Positions 38,036-51,203 of a stretch of DNA of 64,000 nt are shown in pieces. The first letter of the stretch is position 1, and each line of letters opens with the position of its first letter. The notes under the pieces are model-generated. The model was not told where the DNA came from. It did no database searches and saw nothing but the letters and a program-made list of their open reading frames with translations. Source of the stretch: Sindora glabra. Lineage: Eukaryota > Streptophyta > Magnoliopsida > Fabales > Fabaceae. Made by a program: the position numbers and the translations under genes. The DNA lies in contig CM035234.1 in assembly GCA_020226215.1 (NCBI GenBank), forward strand, positions 12,676,713 through 12,740,712, given 5' to 3'.

Positions 38036-39684
38036 AGAGAAAGAAAATAAAAAAAATATTTAAATAAAGAAAAAAAACAATAAATTTATTTTTTCTCTAT
38101 TTGGATAAAGAGAAAAAAATTTAATTAATTTAAATTAAAAAATTCCTCTATTTTTCGTAGAATTCAAATTTGAAAAATTTCCCACCTTTTTCCCTTATTT
38201 TCTTCCCATCTAAATAAGAGGATAGGCTGGGGGCAACGTGCCGTAAAAGCATTCGATGAGAAATACAATTAGACCCAAATGTTTAGCTGCCTTTTCGTCA
38301 GCTTTTGGAGTGCTCGACAGTAACTTTATCCGAAGACGTAGATTTTGAAAACTTTTCACTAAGTCTTGCTTGAAAAAAAATTAAAATAATAAGGAAAATA
38401 ATTAATATTGTTTTCTATTCTCTTATTTGGACACAGAAAAATGAGAGAAAAAGAAAAAGAAAATAATTTTTATTACTTATTTAAATTGAAAACTGTGGAA
38501 AAGCAAATTATATTAAATTGAATGATAAATTTATCTTTTAAATTATTGAAGAAATTTTAAAATTAAATAAAATTAATGATTAAATTATAATAAATAAGTT
38601 TTTACTCATTTTTTCACCTTAAATGTGTTAAGAAATTTTTTTCATAAATTTCAGTTTTTTTCTGCTCATTTTCTCTTCAGTCAATTTTTTATTCAACAAT
38701 AAAAAAAAAGAAACAAACTGTTTTTATCTCTTTTTTTGAATTTTCATTTCACCTATTTTTTATAAAAACAAAGAGTAAAACATTTTAATAAAAAATAATA
38801 ATATGGAGATACTTCCAAAACGACATTAATTTGAAAAAAATACGACATTCCAAGACAAAGTTAAAATGAAAACCATAAAATTATAGGGAAAATGCAAAAT
38901 ATCCCCTTCAATTATGGAATGGTTGGATTTTCTCTCCTTTTACTTTAAAAACTTAATAATCATCCTCTTAAACTTTACAAAATTTGGATTTAACATTCAT
39001 TATCAACTTAATTAATTATTTTATTAAATTATATAATTTTTTATAAACCTTTTAACAATAATCACAATATTCACAATATTATAATATATTGATTTATTTC
39101 ACCATATTTTTATAAATAATTTTGGAATCCAATTTTTATTATTTAATTAAAAATATATGTATAATTTAATTACTATTAATTATATAATATAAAAATTATT
39201 TATAAAAAATAACAAGATAATTTAATATAGTATAATTTTATGATTCTTTGTTAAAAATATAATTAAAAAATTATATAATTTGATAAAATGATAAATTAAG
39301 TGAACAATAGATGTTGAATCCAAAATTTGTGAAATTTAAAAGAATAATTTCTAAATTTTCAAAGAAAAAAAGTAAAAATCAATTATTTCAAAATTAAAAA
39401 AGGTATTTTGTGTTTTTCACCCAACTATTTAGGCGCTCGTACACGACAGTAGCAGCCTGCGGCCTCAACGGATCACCAAAAGCCTTTATTAGCTCATGGC
39501 AAGGCGCCTATGAAGGAGAATAATGCAGAAGCTAGCAAATGGAATTTTATTAACTATTCACGTGTGCAGCAATTAAATTCTATGAAATTAATAGAAAATA
39601 AATTATTTTATTTTAAAAAATATATTACTTCAATTTGATATTATATCAGGATATTATTTTTATTTTTAGTTATAGAAGGATTGT
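38036..39684. other. AT-rich noncoding sequence
   Basis: No gene was found. The patch at 39416-39500 is GC-richer (CTCGTACACGACAGTAGCAG) but has no recognisable content. Confidence 0.45.
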
Positions 39685-40205
39685 ACTGAGAGTGTAGGAG
39701 GGTTGGACTAATCCAAGAGTGAGTGCATTTTGTTCCATGGAAAATGAAACGATCTGAGCATGGCCCCAAAAAGGCATGACTTTTGTTTTTGTTGTTTTAA
39801 TATAATTAAATTAAGAGGAGTGCAGCCTTTTTAGAGTAACAAGAATGATATTTTCTTAATATATGAAAATTGTAGGCAAAGAAATGCTAAATTGATATTT
39901 CTTTCTTTTGATATTTAATTTGCAAGTAGAAATGAAAATTGTATATAAATTTTTAATTTTAATAATATTGTTTTCATTTTATATTTTTATATAAAAATGG
40001 AAAAATGATTAATAAGAGCTTTAGGTAATTTAAATTAGTATCTTTCAAAAATTTATTTTTCTTTATATTTTAAGCTTACTCCTAAATTTTTATTTGTGTA
40101 TTTAGTACATTGTTCCTTTTTATTATTTAATAAAATAAAAGATAAAATTTGTGAATTTTGTTATGGAGAATTCATCCATGGAGTTGCATCTCAATTTTGA
40201 TTTGA
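39685..40205. repeat. Left end of duplicated block, copy B
   Basis: The part from about 39860 matches 280-575 of copy A. The part at 39685-39745 (AGGAGGGTTGGACTAAT, then GTGCATTTTGTTCCATGG) matches 60773-60800 and 61015-61035, hinting that another unit begins near 60.77 kb. Confidence 0.55.
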
Positions 40206-43037
40206 GGTGGCTCCCACCTAAAACCCTAAATGGAGATCTGGAAGGACAGCCCCTTTTTTCTTTGAGCCTGAGACGTGGGTTACATCATTGCACAAAAGTT
40301 GAAAAGAATGTACCAATAAACTTCCATCCTATCTTGATCCACCTATATCACACATAAGACAGCAGTTAGTTGTCGGAAACTCTAATGATGGCAGGGTCCG
40401 TTATAGAGATGCTTTTACTCAGCAAATCTAGGGAACCCAAGTCATTTCCCTTCTGGAGAAATGAATAGAAGAGAACCCTAAACCCACCACATCGCAGCCC
40501 CACTAGGAAAAAGGCAAAAGAAAAAAAAATAAAGAAATTTTAAAATTTTTCTTATTTATATATACATAAAATTAGAAATATTAATTTTTTAAAAAAAATT
40601 ATATCGTTAATTTAATAATAATATAATGATAAAAAAATAACTAAATTATCATTATTAATAATTCTTAATTTAATAAATATATTTATTATAAAAATAAAAA
40701 ATAAGTAAAATTAATTTAAATATTTAAATTTAATATTTTTATTATATATTTTATTTATTTTTTATTATTTTAATATTATTAAATTAATAATATATATTTT
40801 CTCAATTAAAAGATTGAAGGTTCCATATCTTTGTTTGTAAATATGAAGACAAGCATTAACGATGGTTAATTCAAATAATTGGAAGTTCAGTTACTTAAGT
40901 AAAGTTTTGAATTTCAATTTTATAAATGAAAAAAATTATCATTAATAAAAAATTTTATCATTAAATTTTTTTTATCTAATATTGAATCTAATCCGGCTTG
41001 ATCTAAATTAATAGAAATTTAGTGCGATTATTGGATATAAAAATTCTCAAAAAAAAATGAAAATAAGTAACCTTTTTTTATCTTTTACATGAGAAAGAGA
41101 GCGAGGGAGAGAGGGAAAGGGATTTGTTGATACCATGTAATCAATGGGTTGGAGAAGTTTCACTCCAGATATAGTACAGGCAGTGAATCATGTCCTCGAT
41201 GGGTCCCTACCTTGTCCAACTTGGTCAAGCTCATAAAACTTCAAATTATGGATACTTTGGAAAAATTGTGCCAGCGTCCATCATCTCCATCAAACTTTTG
41301 CAGAAATTAGTAAAACAACATGGAGATATGACAAGCAGCAAGACATAATGTTTGTGAGGAATCTAAACCTCCGCAATCTCTAATCCATGAGGGTTCTCTC
41401 TCGTCTAGCTTTGAAATCGCTGTTCAAAAAAAAAAATCTTATCAAAACCTATTATTATAATTTTGTCAATTTTTTAAAATATTTTAACAGATTTTTTATT
41501 TAAAGTAATTTTTGTATGAAATAAAATTTTGATTGATAGAATTGTACTTTTTTATGTATTTATTACACACATAATTTAGACAAAATTGTAAGTTTTTTTT
41601 TTAACTTACAAAACTTTATATATAAAATTACAAAAATAATATTAAACCTTTGTAAAACCTTGCCATATATTCTAATATATAGCAAAGCATTAGTTTTATG
41701 TTTTGATTATAACAATATCAAAATGAAGCTTGACCTTAATTGGCTGCAGTTATGAATAATTTGTGAATCCAAAATAGTACAAAAGTAGATCCATCAATCA
41801 ATTCTATAAATCTTCTTTTTCCTAATTTTCTCCACCTTTGGAATCAAGTACTTCAACTGGGGTTCTGTTTGTGTACGTATTTATCATGAATATAACTCAC
41901 CTCAACCATAATGCCCTCATTCATTTGTTCATTCTCTTTTTTGAATTGCTGATATGATTCCTCTTTTGAAGGTAATTAAACTCTCATGGAAAATGAGAGC
42001 ATGACTTCTGCTTTTGTTTTCTTTTGCACTGATGATGTTCCTTTTAAGGTTTATTACACCCTCAATTTTCAAAGGAAATTTAAGGATCCAAATTCCGTTA
42101 CATTACATTACATTAAGACATATTATAGTGGGGAAGGATATAAAGAAAATGCATAGCAACAGCAGCTAAATATAACATTAAGTCTAGGGGAAGATACTAA
42201 AATCAAAACATTACGTTAACCTAAAGCAGTGCCTCTTGGCTTCTTGGACTCCGCCTCTCTCACGTCATGCTTTAGCATAACCCTGGTTTGTGTTGGAGAA
42301 ATTGGAGGACAAGGTTGATGGTTTGGTTTTCTGTACAACATAAAATTCTTTAGATAATATTAATACAATAAGTAATTATGTAACTACATCAAAAACATAA
42401 TAGTCAGGAATCGGGAACAAGCACATATATATCCAACATTTTAAGTTTATTACTCTTTCTTTCACTGGAAAGGTATTATTCAATTAACGAAGAAAGATAC
42501 TAAAATCATATCACTTCTTTGATTCAGATAAACTAGAAAAAGTGAAGATAACTAAATCATAAGATTGAGACCTCTTCCATACTTTTAACTAAGTTTTGTG
42601 ATTTTCCGTGGAGTCCGACTAAGTCAAATTCGTCAAGAATCAAGCTTATTTTTTTCTTTCAAATTTCAAGCTTATTCATTCATCTTATAACATTACATAT
42701 CAACTTCACTAACATGAAAGTATTAGCAAAACCGAGCAAATCCAGTAATAAATTTGATGAAAGAAAGTAGAAACTGTGGAAGAAAAGGTTGATGATTGAG
42801 ATGTAAGTAGGTTTTAACGTCCTGGAACCCAAAGTGGAAAGATCCTTCTAATTAAAGCAAATGCAAGCCTTTTGGTCTCAAAAAGAAAACTGAGGCTTTG
42901 GTGGTTTTGCATAAAACCCAATACCGAGCACCACAGCTATGAAGAAGAACAAGGATTAGGAAGACGAAGCGGAAGAGGAAAAGGAAGAAGAAAGAAGAAG
43001 ATGAGGCAGTAGGAAGCGGAAGAGGACAAAGAAGAGG

Positions 43038-43262
43038 ATGGCACTTCTACTCTACCATGATTCCCAGTCTGATAACACTCTTTCTAATTCTTCTCCCAAT
43101 AGCCATTATAATCCTGCAAATCTCGCTTTCTTTATGGGGTATGGCACTTATACCCACCAGAGTCTCAGCCAACTAATTCTGTTTCTCAAGATCCTTCTTC
43201 TTCTTCCTCTCCGGCTAATTGTAATCTTGGCTATCCCAATTATCCGAATCCGACCAATCAAT
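43038..43262 (+). pseudogene. Frameshifted Q/N/S/P-rich reading frame, copy B
   Basis: Starts MALLLYHDSQSDNTLSNSS, as in copy A, then needs a frame change near 43135 to recover QPTNSVSQDPSSSSS and stops at about 43261. The alternative open frame continues to 43460 through proline-rich text in a different frame. The pattern of shared start and shared breaks suggests the loss predates or accompanies the duplication. Confidence 0.4.
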
Positions 43263-43264
43263 GA

Positions 43265-43725
43265 GCCGCCTCGGCCCTCCCTTCATCAGCCGTCCTTCAT
43301 CTCGCCACCGCTACAACCACCGTCTCTGTCTCCATTACCAACTCCCCCTTGCTCAGCCGGCCCCTTTCATCATCGTCATTCTCCGTCTTGTACCCATCCC
43401 TGCGTTTGCATCCGCCACAACCTCATCTGTCACCGCCACCACCTCCGCCGTCATGGTTAGTTACTTCGTCTCCCGCCACCACAGCCGCCTCTCGCTCACT
43501 GGTTACCGCCACCCCACCATCGCTCTCTCACCGGTCACTGCCACCCCCTCCAGCGTCATGATTAGTTACTTCGTCCGTTACCGCCACAGCCGCCTTTCCC
43601 TCAGGGTCACCATCACCACCTCGCCTCTTCCGTCATAATTAGTTACTTCGTTTATTACAACCACAGCTGCTTCTCTCTCACCGGTAATCGCCACCACCTC
43701 CGCCATTATGGTTAGTCCCTTGATT
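43265..43725. repeat. GC-rich minisatellite, copy B
   Basis: Counterpart of 16195-16660, with the same GTTAGTTACTTCGT and CTCTCACCGG motifs and unit starts near 43455, 43560, 43638 and 43710. Frames are long on the plus strand only because stops are rare in this composition. Confidence 0.7.
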
Positions 43726-43934
43726 AATTACCACCACCAATACCACATTAAAAAAACCTTCATACCTAGTTTCCTCACCGAGAACCACCGCGGCCAACGC
43801 CGACAATGACAGCTAGCATCTTCTTGCTTTCGTATCTGGAGTCATCATCAACTACCGCCAAGCCGTCATAACAATAACGAACCTTCTTCCCAACGCCTTC
43901 ACGGTCATCGTCAACATTGGTCATCGCCATACCT

Positions 43935-44010
43935 TCCCGCTCCTTCGAATTGGTTGGGATTTTGGAGGCCTTGAATTTGCATTAGAACTAGAAGCAGTTG
44001 TTTATTACTC
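43935..44010 (-). pseudogene. Decayed second copy of the small repeat-protein gene, B
   Basis: Minus-strand text SSSNANSRPPKSQPIRR matches the repeat start of the intact gene nearby and the equivalent relic at 16850-16935. It ends in unrelated sequence and has no start codon. Confidence 0.55.
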
Positions 44011-44430
44011 TTTATTATTACATCAAAAACATAATAGTCAGTACTCGGTAACATGCATCCGACTCATTTTATTACCCTTTCACTAAAAAGATATTATTCA
44101 GTTAAAGAAGGAAGATATTCATTAAAATCATCACTTGTTTGGTTCAGAAAAACCTAGAAAAAGTCAAGAGGATGTTAAACCAGAAGATTGAGATCATTTC
44201 CATGCTTTTAACCAAGTTTCTACAAAAAGCCAAACTAGGGGCATATTTCCAGAGCCATTTGATTTTCCATGGTGTCCGATTAAGTCAAATTGCACAAGAT
44301 TAATTCAAGCTTTTTTTTTTCTTTTCAAATTTCAAGCCTATTCATTCATTTCATCTTAAAACATATCACATCAACATCATTAACATGAAAATATTAACAA
44401 AACCAAGCAAATCTAGTAATAAATTTGATG

Positions 44431-44601
44431 CAGGATTTTAAAAAACGGTCCGCAACTGCAATATCCACAATATTAACCACAATATTGCAGTTGCATACTA
44501 GACCGCATTCGCATTTTCCCACAATTGTACCTCAGGATGGCCGCATTTTTTCACATCACATGATATCGCAACCACGACTGTAATCGTAATTTAAATTCCT
44601 G
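44431..44601 (+). mobile_element. hAT-like MITE, copy 3 (171 bp)
   Basis: Runs from CAGGATTTTAAAAAACGG to CGTAATTTAAATTCCTG. The flanks are ATTTGATG (44423-44430) and ATTTAATG (44602-44609), an 8-bp duplication with one mismatch. The paralogous site in copy A (17351-17358, ATTTGATG) is empty, so this insertion is specific to copy B. Internal sequence is more diverged than copies 1 and 2. Confidence 0.8.
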
Positions 44602-44896
44602 ATTTAATGAAAGAAACTAGAAACTAGGGAAGAAAAGGTTGGTAATTGAGATGTAAGGAGGTTTTAACATCTTGGAACCCAAAGTGGAAAAATCCTTCAA
44701 ATTAAAGCAAATGCAAGCCTTTTGGTAGTTGTAAAATTCAACTTTCTTCGATTTAAACCATCCCGAATATGAGAATATTGAAAAAAGGATGCAATCTAAA
44801 AATAAATGTGGCAAAATTGAAACGATACGGGAAAAGATTCAGAAACAGAAACTTTACCCCTGCAAGAACCCAGAAGGAGAAGCATTAACAAGCTCC

Positions 44897-45373
44897 TTAG
44901 CTTGTTGGGGACTGTTTTTCGTCGTATCCCATAGCGTGACCGATATACGTTGGCTTGGATTTTGGAGGCCTTGAATTTGCATTTGAAGTAGTTGTCTCCG
45001 TTTGTGGGGAAGGAAATGCATAACCAAAAGATTGAGCCAGGTATCTAGGGTCAGATAGTGGATAAGTAGGAGGCCTTGAATTTGCATTTGAAGTAGTTGT
45101 CTCCGTTTGTGGGGAAGGAAATGCATAACCAAAAGATTGAGCCAGGTATCTAGGATCAGATAGTGGATAAGTAGGAGGCCTTGAATTTGCACTATAACTA
45201 GAAACAGTTGACCGCCTTTGTGGAGAAGGAAGTCCATAACCAAAAATTTCACTCAGACATCTTGGGTCAGATGGTGGGTAAGTAGGAGGCCTTGAATTTG
45301 GATTAGAATTAGTACTTGGACCACTCTTATGTTGAGCAGCTGAGTTTGGGACATTGTTGTTTGAGTTGGACAT
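44897..45373 (-). CDS. Small Pro/Ser/Asn/Tyr-rich tandem-repeat protein, copy B
   Basis: Paralogue of 17646-18023, 158 aa, starting MSNSNNNVPNSAAQH and ending HAMGYDEKQSPTS. It has three full repeats of 35-37 residues (core PPTYPLSDPRYLAQSFGYAF) plus the terminal partial one, against two plus partial in copy A. Repeat boundaries at DNA level are 44971, 45076, 45181 and 45292, so the 105-bp units are nearly identical and recently amplified. Substitutions relative to A are scattered and none introduces a stop. The start follows the same CT-rich leader and ATG context. The function is unknown; the composition suggests a disordered protein. Confidence 0.55.
   Translation of the reverse strand: MSNSNNNVPNSAAQHKSGPSTNSNPNSRPPTYPPSDPRCLSEIFGYGLPSPQRRSTVSSYSANSRPPTYPLSDPRYLAQSFGYAFPSPQTETTTSNANSRPPTYPLSDPRYLAQSFGYAFPSPQTETTTSNANSRPPKSKPTYIGHAMGYDEKQSPTS
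44971..45291 (-). repeat. Coding 105/111-bp tandem repeat
   Basis: Three direct units inside the reading frame (44971-45075, 45076-45180, 45181-45291). All are multiples of three, so copy-number change keeps the frame. The first two units are nearly identical. Confidence 0.85.
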
Positions 45374-45487
45374 TAATGGATGGTGAAGGAGCCAGAGAGA
45401 GAGAGGGGGGAGTACTGGAAGATTTTGTGTGAGAAAATTAAGAGGACATTAACAAAGGGTGGAGGTGGAGTTTTGTAAAGAGAGGTC

Positions 45488-45495
45488 ATTAAATA
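45488..45495 (-). promoter_or_regulatory. TATA-like box for the small gene, copy B
   Basis: TATTTAAT on the minus strand, about 115 bp upstream of the ATG at 45373, conserved in sequence and position with 18154-18161. The region between (ACCTCTCTTTACAA then a CT-rich leader) is also conserved. Confidence 0.35.
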
Positions 45496-45549
45496 GGAAG
45501 ACATGAGAAGAAACCCTAAAGCATGAGACAAATAATGATGGCGTTTAGG

Positions 45550-47430
45550 ACTCTTGAAAAATTAGGGTCGGCCATAATGTCTCTGACGGTGTTAATTGGG
45601 GGTCGGAACCCTCCTCCAGAACCATGATTTTTCTTCTATGGATAAAGATTCTCTTATTTTTCTGAAAACTGTAATTATAGCTAAAAGCCAAATGAAATAG
45701 AGGAAGGCATCTCAATCAACACCTTTTCTTCAAAGGATTGAACCTTTCGATTGAAATATTCATAAGAAAATTTTATGTCATACACCAACAATAACTAATC
45801 CCCTTATGGACCATTGATTTTACTGACAATACGCATCTCCGTTTTGATCATTTCGGGTGAGGAATAAATCATTTAAAAAACAAGATTGCTTTGCTCTTTA
45901 ACTCTCAACCCCAGGTATCTTTACCGTCTGAACTTTCATTCAACTCCAACTATAGTTTCACTGCAACCTTCTTTTCAAAAGATGAACCCTCTATGGTTTG
46001 CATTGCAGAAATTAAAATTTATTATTTTAGGAGCGATTAAAATGTTAGGCTTCTTTCCTATCGTTCCCAAATTTCCTAATCATTCAACAGTATTTACTAG
46101 ATGGTAAATCAGTAAGGTGGGTACTTTTTGACCAAAGTTAGAGCACTTTCAAAATATAAGCTCTATGATGTTAGGACCACTGTAAGATAGAGCTGCTCAA
46201 GTCGATTTTCAAAGATGATGCAGGGAATATAAAAACCTTGGCTATCAACGATGGTACAAAGACTGTCCACGTGGTGGTTTCATTGATCCTCGTCGGTGTT
46301 AACAGCCATCAAGGAAAAGAGAATGATAGTAACAAAAGAAAGATCCAGAATATTAATGGATTTAGATTAGATGCCAGCTATTCCTACGCTTTCTCAGCCA
46401 TTGATATTCTACCACTGAGGATGAATAATTGAGATTAGCCAAAAATCCCATTGTCATTTTTTAGAGAAATGGAGAGAATTTTGACACTTCCTTTTTGTGA
46501 ATCTCTCTTTTCATTTACATTCATCATTCCTCTCCTTTATTTTATTCTAAATGTGAACTCATATGATATGTGTGTGTTCTTGCTTTCTTGTCTGTTAAAT
46601 TCCATGATGATATCCCCTTTAGGAAATGAAAACTGATCTGACCATTGGGGTTATTGGGATTCGTGTATGAAGGAATATAAGGGAAGATCAAAGAACCGGA
46701 AGTAAATTTTGGGTTTGATCAGAAGATACGACAGCATCAGCATGTGAAAGTATTTCCTGTCTTTGACTTTATTTTATTAATAATAAGAGTGATCAAAGTA
46801 GATATATACGTAAAAATTAGTGAATTAGTGGTGACAATGGGAAGGCCCTAACATGATTATAAAAGAATCTCCATTAACAATTAGATATGTTAAATATTAA
46901 ATATATCAAAAAGTTTCTCTCGTTCAAGTTTGTCCACCGAAAAACGATTCAGAAAAACCTAAAAATAGTGAACAAGATGCTAATTAAATCAGAAGATTGA
47001 GATCATTTCCATGCTTTTATAAACCGTTAAAAAAAAGGCCAAACTAGGGGCATATTTCGAGAGCCATGTGATTTTCCATGGAGTCCGATTGAATCAAATT
47101 GCACAAGATTATAGCTTTATTTTTTGTTTTCAAATTTCAAGCCTATTCGTTCATCTTAAAACATATCACATTAACTTCGTTAATTAAGGTGAAAATCTTA
47201 ACAAAACGGACCAAATCCACTAATAAATTTGATGAAAGAAACTGTGGAAATCTTATTCACCTTAAAGCATACTCATTCATTCAGGTATGATGATACTTCA
47301 CCGTTCCCATATATATTATACAATTTGGTCCAAAAAGCACCATTTCGAACATCTTATCTTATCTTTTCTTTTCTTTTTTTGTGATGTCTTTTCTCTTCTT
47401 TTTATATATAAAACAGTAAAGATGATTCAT
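45550..47430. other. Upstream region of the small gene, copy B, noncoding
   Basis: Matches 18200-20660. It contains the empty MITE site (46171-46178) and a partial repeat module (47010-47270). Short frames at 45886-46107, 46238-46432 and 47099-47290 have no conserved protein. Confidence 0.5.
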
Positions 47431-48990
47431 GTGTGCATGTCGAGTTCCAAGTGGTGTCCATTCTGGGATTTGTGGCCATATTGCACGGAGCAAATCTAGG
47501 CAACTCAAATCTTTCCGTTTCTCATATTGTTGGTCCCACCATGCTCGTGTTGAAGTAGACTTTTAAACGAAAAATAAATTACAGTTGTATTATTCACTTT
47601 AACTAATGTTTATTTTGTTTACATTCATATTCATTTTCAAAAATATATATATTCTTTTTTTATTTTTTTTCAAAACAGTCTGAGTAAAAACTTACGTCCC
47701 TTAATATAGTCAGAATTTCTGACTATATACTTTATCCACTCTGCACTCACCATATATTATTTCGTATTTTAATAAATAATTTTTTTATAAAAATATATTT
47801 TCAAACAAAATCAAAGGATGTTAAAGGTGCCTAACTCAACTAACCATCTCTAACAAGAAAGAAAATGCCTTAAAATTCCCAAACTTCTTTTTACTGCTTT
47901 TCCTTCTTTTTCTTGTCTCCTAATAACCTGTTGTAGCTCACTATGGGGCCTATGGCCAACATTCTTCGCCTTCTGTCGCCCTTTTCTTTTAATAATGCAA
48001 GGGTGCTGGTACATATTCTTATAATTTTGTTAACAATTTTTGTTTTCGTTCTGTAATTTTTCACTAAGAATTTTTACATTAAAGTTTTAGAAATTTTATA
48101 TAATTCGAATTGATGAAGTTGTAATTTTCATGTAAGCGTTGCCTGAAAATTTCATACAAAATTATAGTTTTGTAAAAACTTAGCCAATAATCTTTGAAGA
48201 TTCATTACCTTTGGATAAGAAGTGCTTGTTTTAGTGAGAACATTACTTACAAATTCTTGGTAATAGGAAGTATATCTAAAATGCAAAAGAAGACTAAACC
48301 TTTAAATAATATCATATGCCATCTATAACCAGAGCTAAATGTTTTCTATGCAATGCCTTCTCATTTTACAAAAAGATGGACGAGCTTTAATGTCCTAATC
48401 TGTCAAATATATATATACACTAAAGTCGCATAAAGTATAAGGCGTAAACACATAGTTTCTCACTATTTAATTTAAAATAAACTACATGATTGGAAAAATC
48501 AATATATCATTAAGTTAATATTGAAAATGCTTTAACATTAGTGTAGTATCAATTTTTAAAAATTTTACATCAATTTAATACCATTGCTACCAAATTTTGC
48601 AAGAAAAGCTATTTTTACTTCAAATTTGGGCTTTACTTTATTCTATTATGCTCATCTTTTGAAATAAGAACACATGCTAATTTGAGAGCCTATAAATGTG
48701 AAGAATTAAGAATTTATGATTTAAGAATTTGGTAAAAACAGGGGAGAGTTTTGGCATTTCAAATAAATTCCAACTCGTTTCTTTAGAAAAACAACAAAGG
48801 GGGGAGCCTAAGAGGCTCAGAATTTGGAATCAACCATCAACCGTAGTCTTATGGCTACAATTTAAAATTTACGGTGATAAATCCTTTCAGTATATTAAAT
48901 TTTAAATATTTTAATAATAAAATTTAATATAACAACTTATAATTTTATCAATAAAATTAATTCATTCATATATTAAATTTTAGGTACTTG
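47431..48990. other. AT-rich noncoding sequence
   Basis: No gene was found. The patch 48370-48540 matches 28260-28400, another displaced piece of the duplicated unit. The patch at 47480-47540 (GCAAATCTAGGCAACTCAAA) resembles 12850-12905 and 40428-40445. Confidence 0.45.
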
Positions 48991-49144
48991 CTATAGTATC
49001 CCTAGGAGTTTGGTGCCCGGGGTGGTGACAAAATACAAGTCACTGGATGAGATTACAAAAATTTTAATATTGACTTAATAATCTCATCCAGTAATTTGTA
49101 TTTTGCTATACCACCTCGGGCACAAAACTCCTACGGCCACCTTA
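48991..49144. mobile_element. Foldback (hairpin) MITE
   Basis: The two arms of about 60-65 bp are inverted copies. The left arm carries AGGAGTTTGGTGCCCGGGG, then AAAATACAAGTCACTGG and ATGAGATTA. The right arm carries the complement, TAATCTCATCCAGTAATTTG, then TATTTTG, CCACCTCGGGCAC and AACTCCTACGG. The loop is about 25 bp. There is no coding capacity. The ends and target duplication cannot be fixed with certainty. Confidence 0.75.
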
Positions 49145-50490
49145 GAATTCACCTAAATTTTATCTCCCATATGATTGAATTGGGCAAAACACACTCGACG
49201 CGACAACTTTCCACCAAACTGTGGGAAAAGGAAAAACGTTTCTTTGGCTCATCAACTTGGTGGGTTCCCAAGCATCATTGTGAACAATAATTTCCTGAAC
49301 TATCTGCACTCGTTTCATCATCATCGTGTCTATTTCTCTCTCTCGAACTTTCAACTGTCAACTAAAAGGTTTCGTGTCCGTTTTTTCTTTTTCATTTTGT
49401 TCACATTTTTCCTATAGTGTGTATATTTCGTTAAGGTTGTCAGCAGCAGCAAGGGGAAGATAACACAGTTCGGATTAAACGAACTTCTTTTTCCAAAGTT
49501 TAACTCATAAAAAAGAAGTGCGGATATGAGTTAGCCCAAGCATGTTTCATTTTTTTTATCCATTATATTTATAAATGCAAAGAGCTACATTTTTCTTTTT
49601 TTGTGTCATAAAATAAAAAGGCAGCAACGAAGTGTAAAATGGCACGCAACAGAAGACCCAAAAGGGCCAAAACAAAAAGAATCAAAGCTCATGGCATTAG
49701 TTCCCCCACCACAACAAAGCCAAAATCAAAAGTTTCCTTTAGATGACACGCGATTGGTCATTCTTGGACATCTAAGAAAAATATCGACAAATAATCATAC
49801 AGAACTTCAAAAGTTACAGATGCAACTTTCATTTGGATAGCACTCAATTGTTCAATGAAATTGTTCCTTTTGCCAGTGGTAGTGGGTATATTTGGAAAAA
49901 AAAGATACAAAGCGAACCGTTGAACTGGAAGTAGGATGCAGAAGCACGTATGGAATTTTATTAAAATATATCATCACTCTCTCAGTAATTCACATGGGAA
50001 GATAGATTTTTTTGTTAAAGATATAAATGAAGATATCCTCTAGCAGGCAATTTGACACCAACAAGTTGATGTTGTGGCCTTTTATAAGCGATTTAATCAA
50101 TGGCAACTTAGTATTTTCTTAATCAAATAAACATCAAGTGGGTCGCCGAGCATTTGATGTAAAGGGAAGGCAATGCACTGTACATAGAACCTTCCACTCA
50201 GTTAAAAAGTGAAGTCACCGAGTAAATTCATTTGAGGCAGATGCTAGGCTTCTTTGGTCTGAGTGTTATTATTTGTGCGCTTCTTGTTGCGAAGATATTT
50301 AAGTGTGTAATATATTTAAGTGATTTAAAATATGTTTTGTATTTATTATTTGAATTAATCTTGTATACCAAAAATTATCACATAAATTGTAAATAATAAT
50401 TTAATATTTTTAAATGAATATAATTTTTTTGTTTTAGTAAGTATAATTAAAATACTTTTTTTGTACACAATTGAGAATTTTCAAGTTTAT
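49145..50490. other. Noncoding sequence of copy B
   Basis: The short frames at 49096-49417 and 49601-49840 show no family signature. A patch at 49408-49470 (TATAGTGTGTATATTTCGTT, then CAGCAGCAGCAAGGGGAAGA) joins phrases found at 26050 and 15108, another rearranged trace of the unit. Confidence 0.45.
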
Positions 50491-50494
50491 TATT

Positions 50495-51161
50495 CTCTTT
50501 TATTTAATTATCTAACATTTTTCTCAGCATATCTTATTTCAATTTTATATTATATATTATGATGTTTACTTACAGCCGATTATACACTCTTATTTATATT
50601 TCAATTTCATTTATAGTGAATTTATATGTACATTACGTATATGTTATTTGAAGTTTGAAGAAATGCTAAAACTGTTAAAATATTAATATTTTTCTGAGCT
50701 GTGTATACTTCGTTTTTAATTTAACAATACTATTTGTTTCAATATCGAAGAGCAAGGAAGAGTGGACTTCCTATCTGTGGGCATCAATAGCGAGAAACTA
50801 ATACAACTTTGAATAATTATAACAAAAATTAGAAGCTAATGTAACAATGTTTAACCAGAGAGACATCACATTACATTAGGTCTGAATCTGTCAATTCTTT
50901 TAATTTAGAAGAGGTAGAGACATAATCCTTTTATTCTGTTTCTGATATTCATAATTTATTTTATTGAGATTCATTAAAAAGATTGGTACTTATCTTTTTC
51001 CTACATTTACACCCTCAATTTTCTAAGAAATCTTAGAGAATCCAAATTTCATCCCATAACTTTACATTTAAACAGATTATTTTTTGCCTTTTTCTAGTGG
51101 GAAAGGATTAAAAAAAAATAGAAACAACACCTAAATATTACTATAAAGCCAAAAATGTATT

Positions 51162-51203
<42 letters not shown>

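Larger units (their letters stand above)
40243..47430. repeat. Segmental duplication, copy B core
   Basis: Collinear with 12689-20660. It lacks the MITE at 18837 but has its own copy at 44431. The repeat gene has one extra repeat. It is not broken by the CACTA/LTR insertions found in copy A. From 40500 to 42900 the content is noncoding, including AT-rich tracts and the first copy of the intra-unit module (42575-42880). Confidence 0.85.

Noticed and set aside
40151..40357. 68-aa frame in copy B at the point where copy A is interrupted
   Set aside because: It looked like a gene split by the copy A insertion, but the aligned parts of copy A do not keep the frame and composition is not protein-like.
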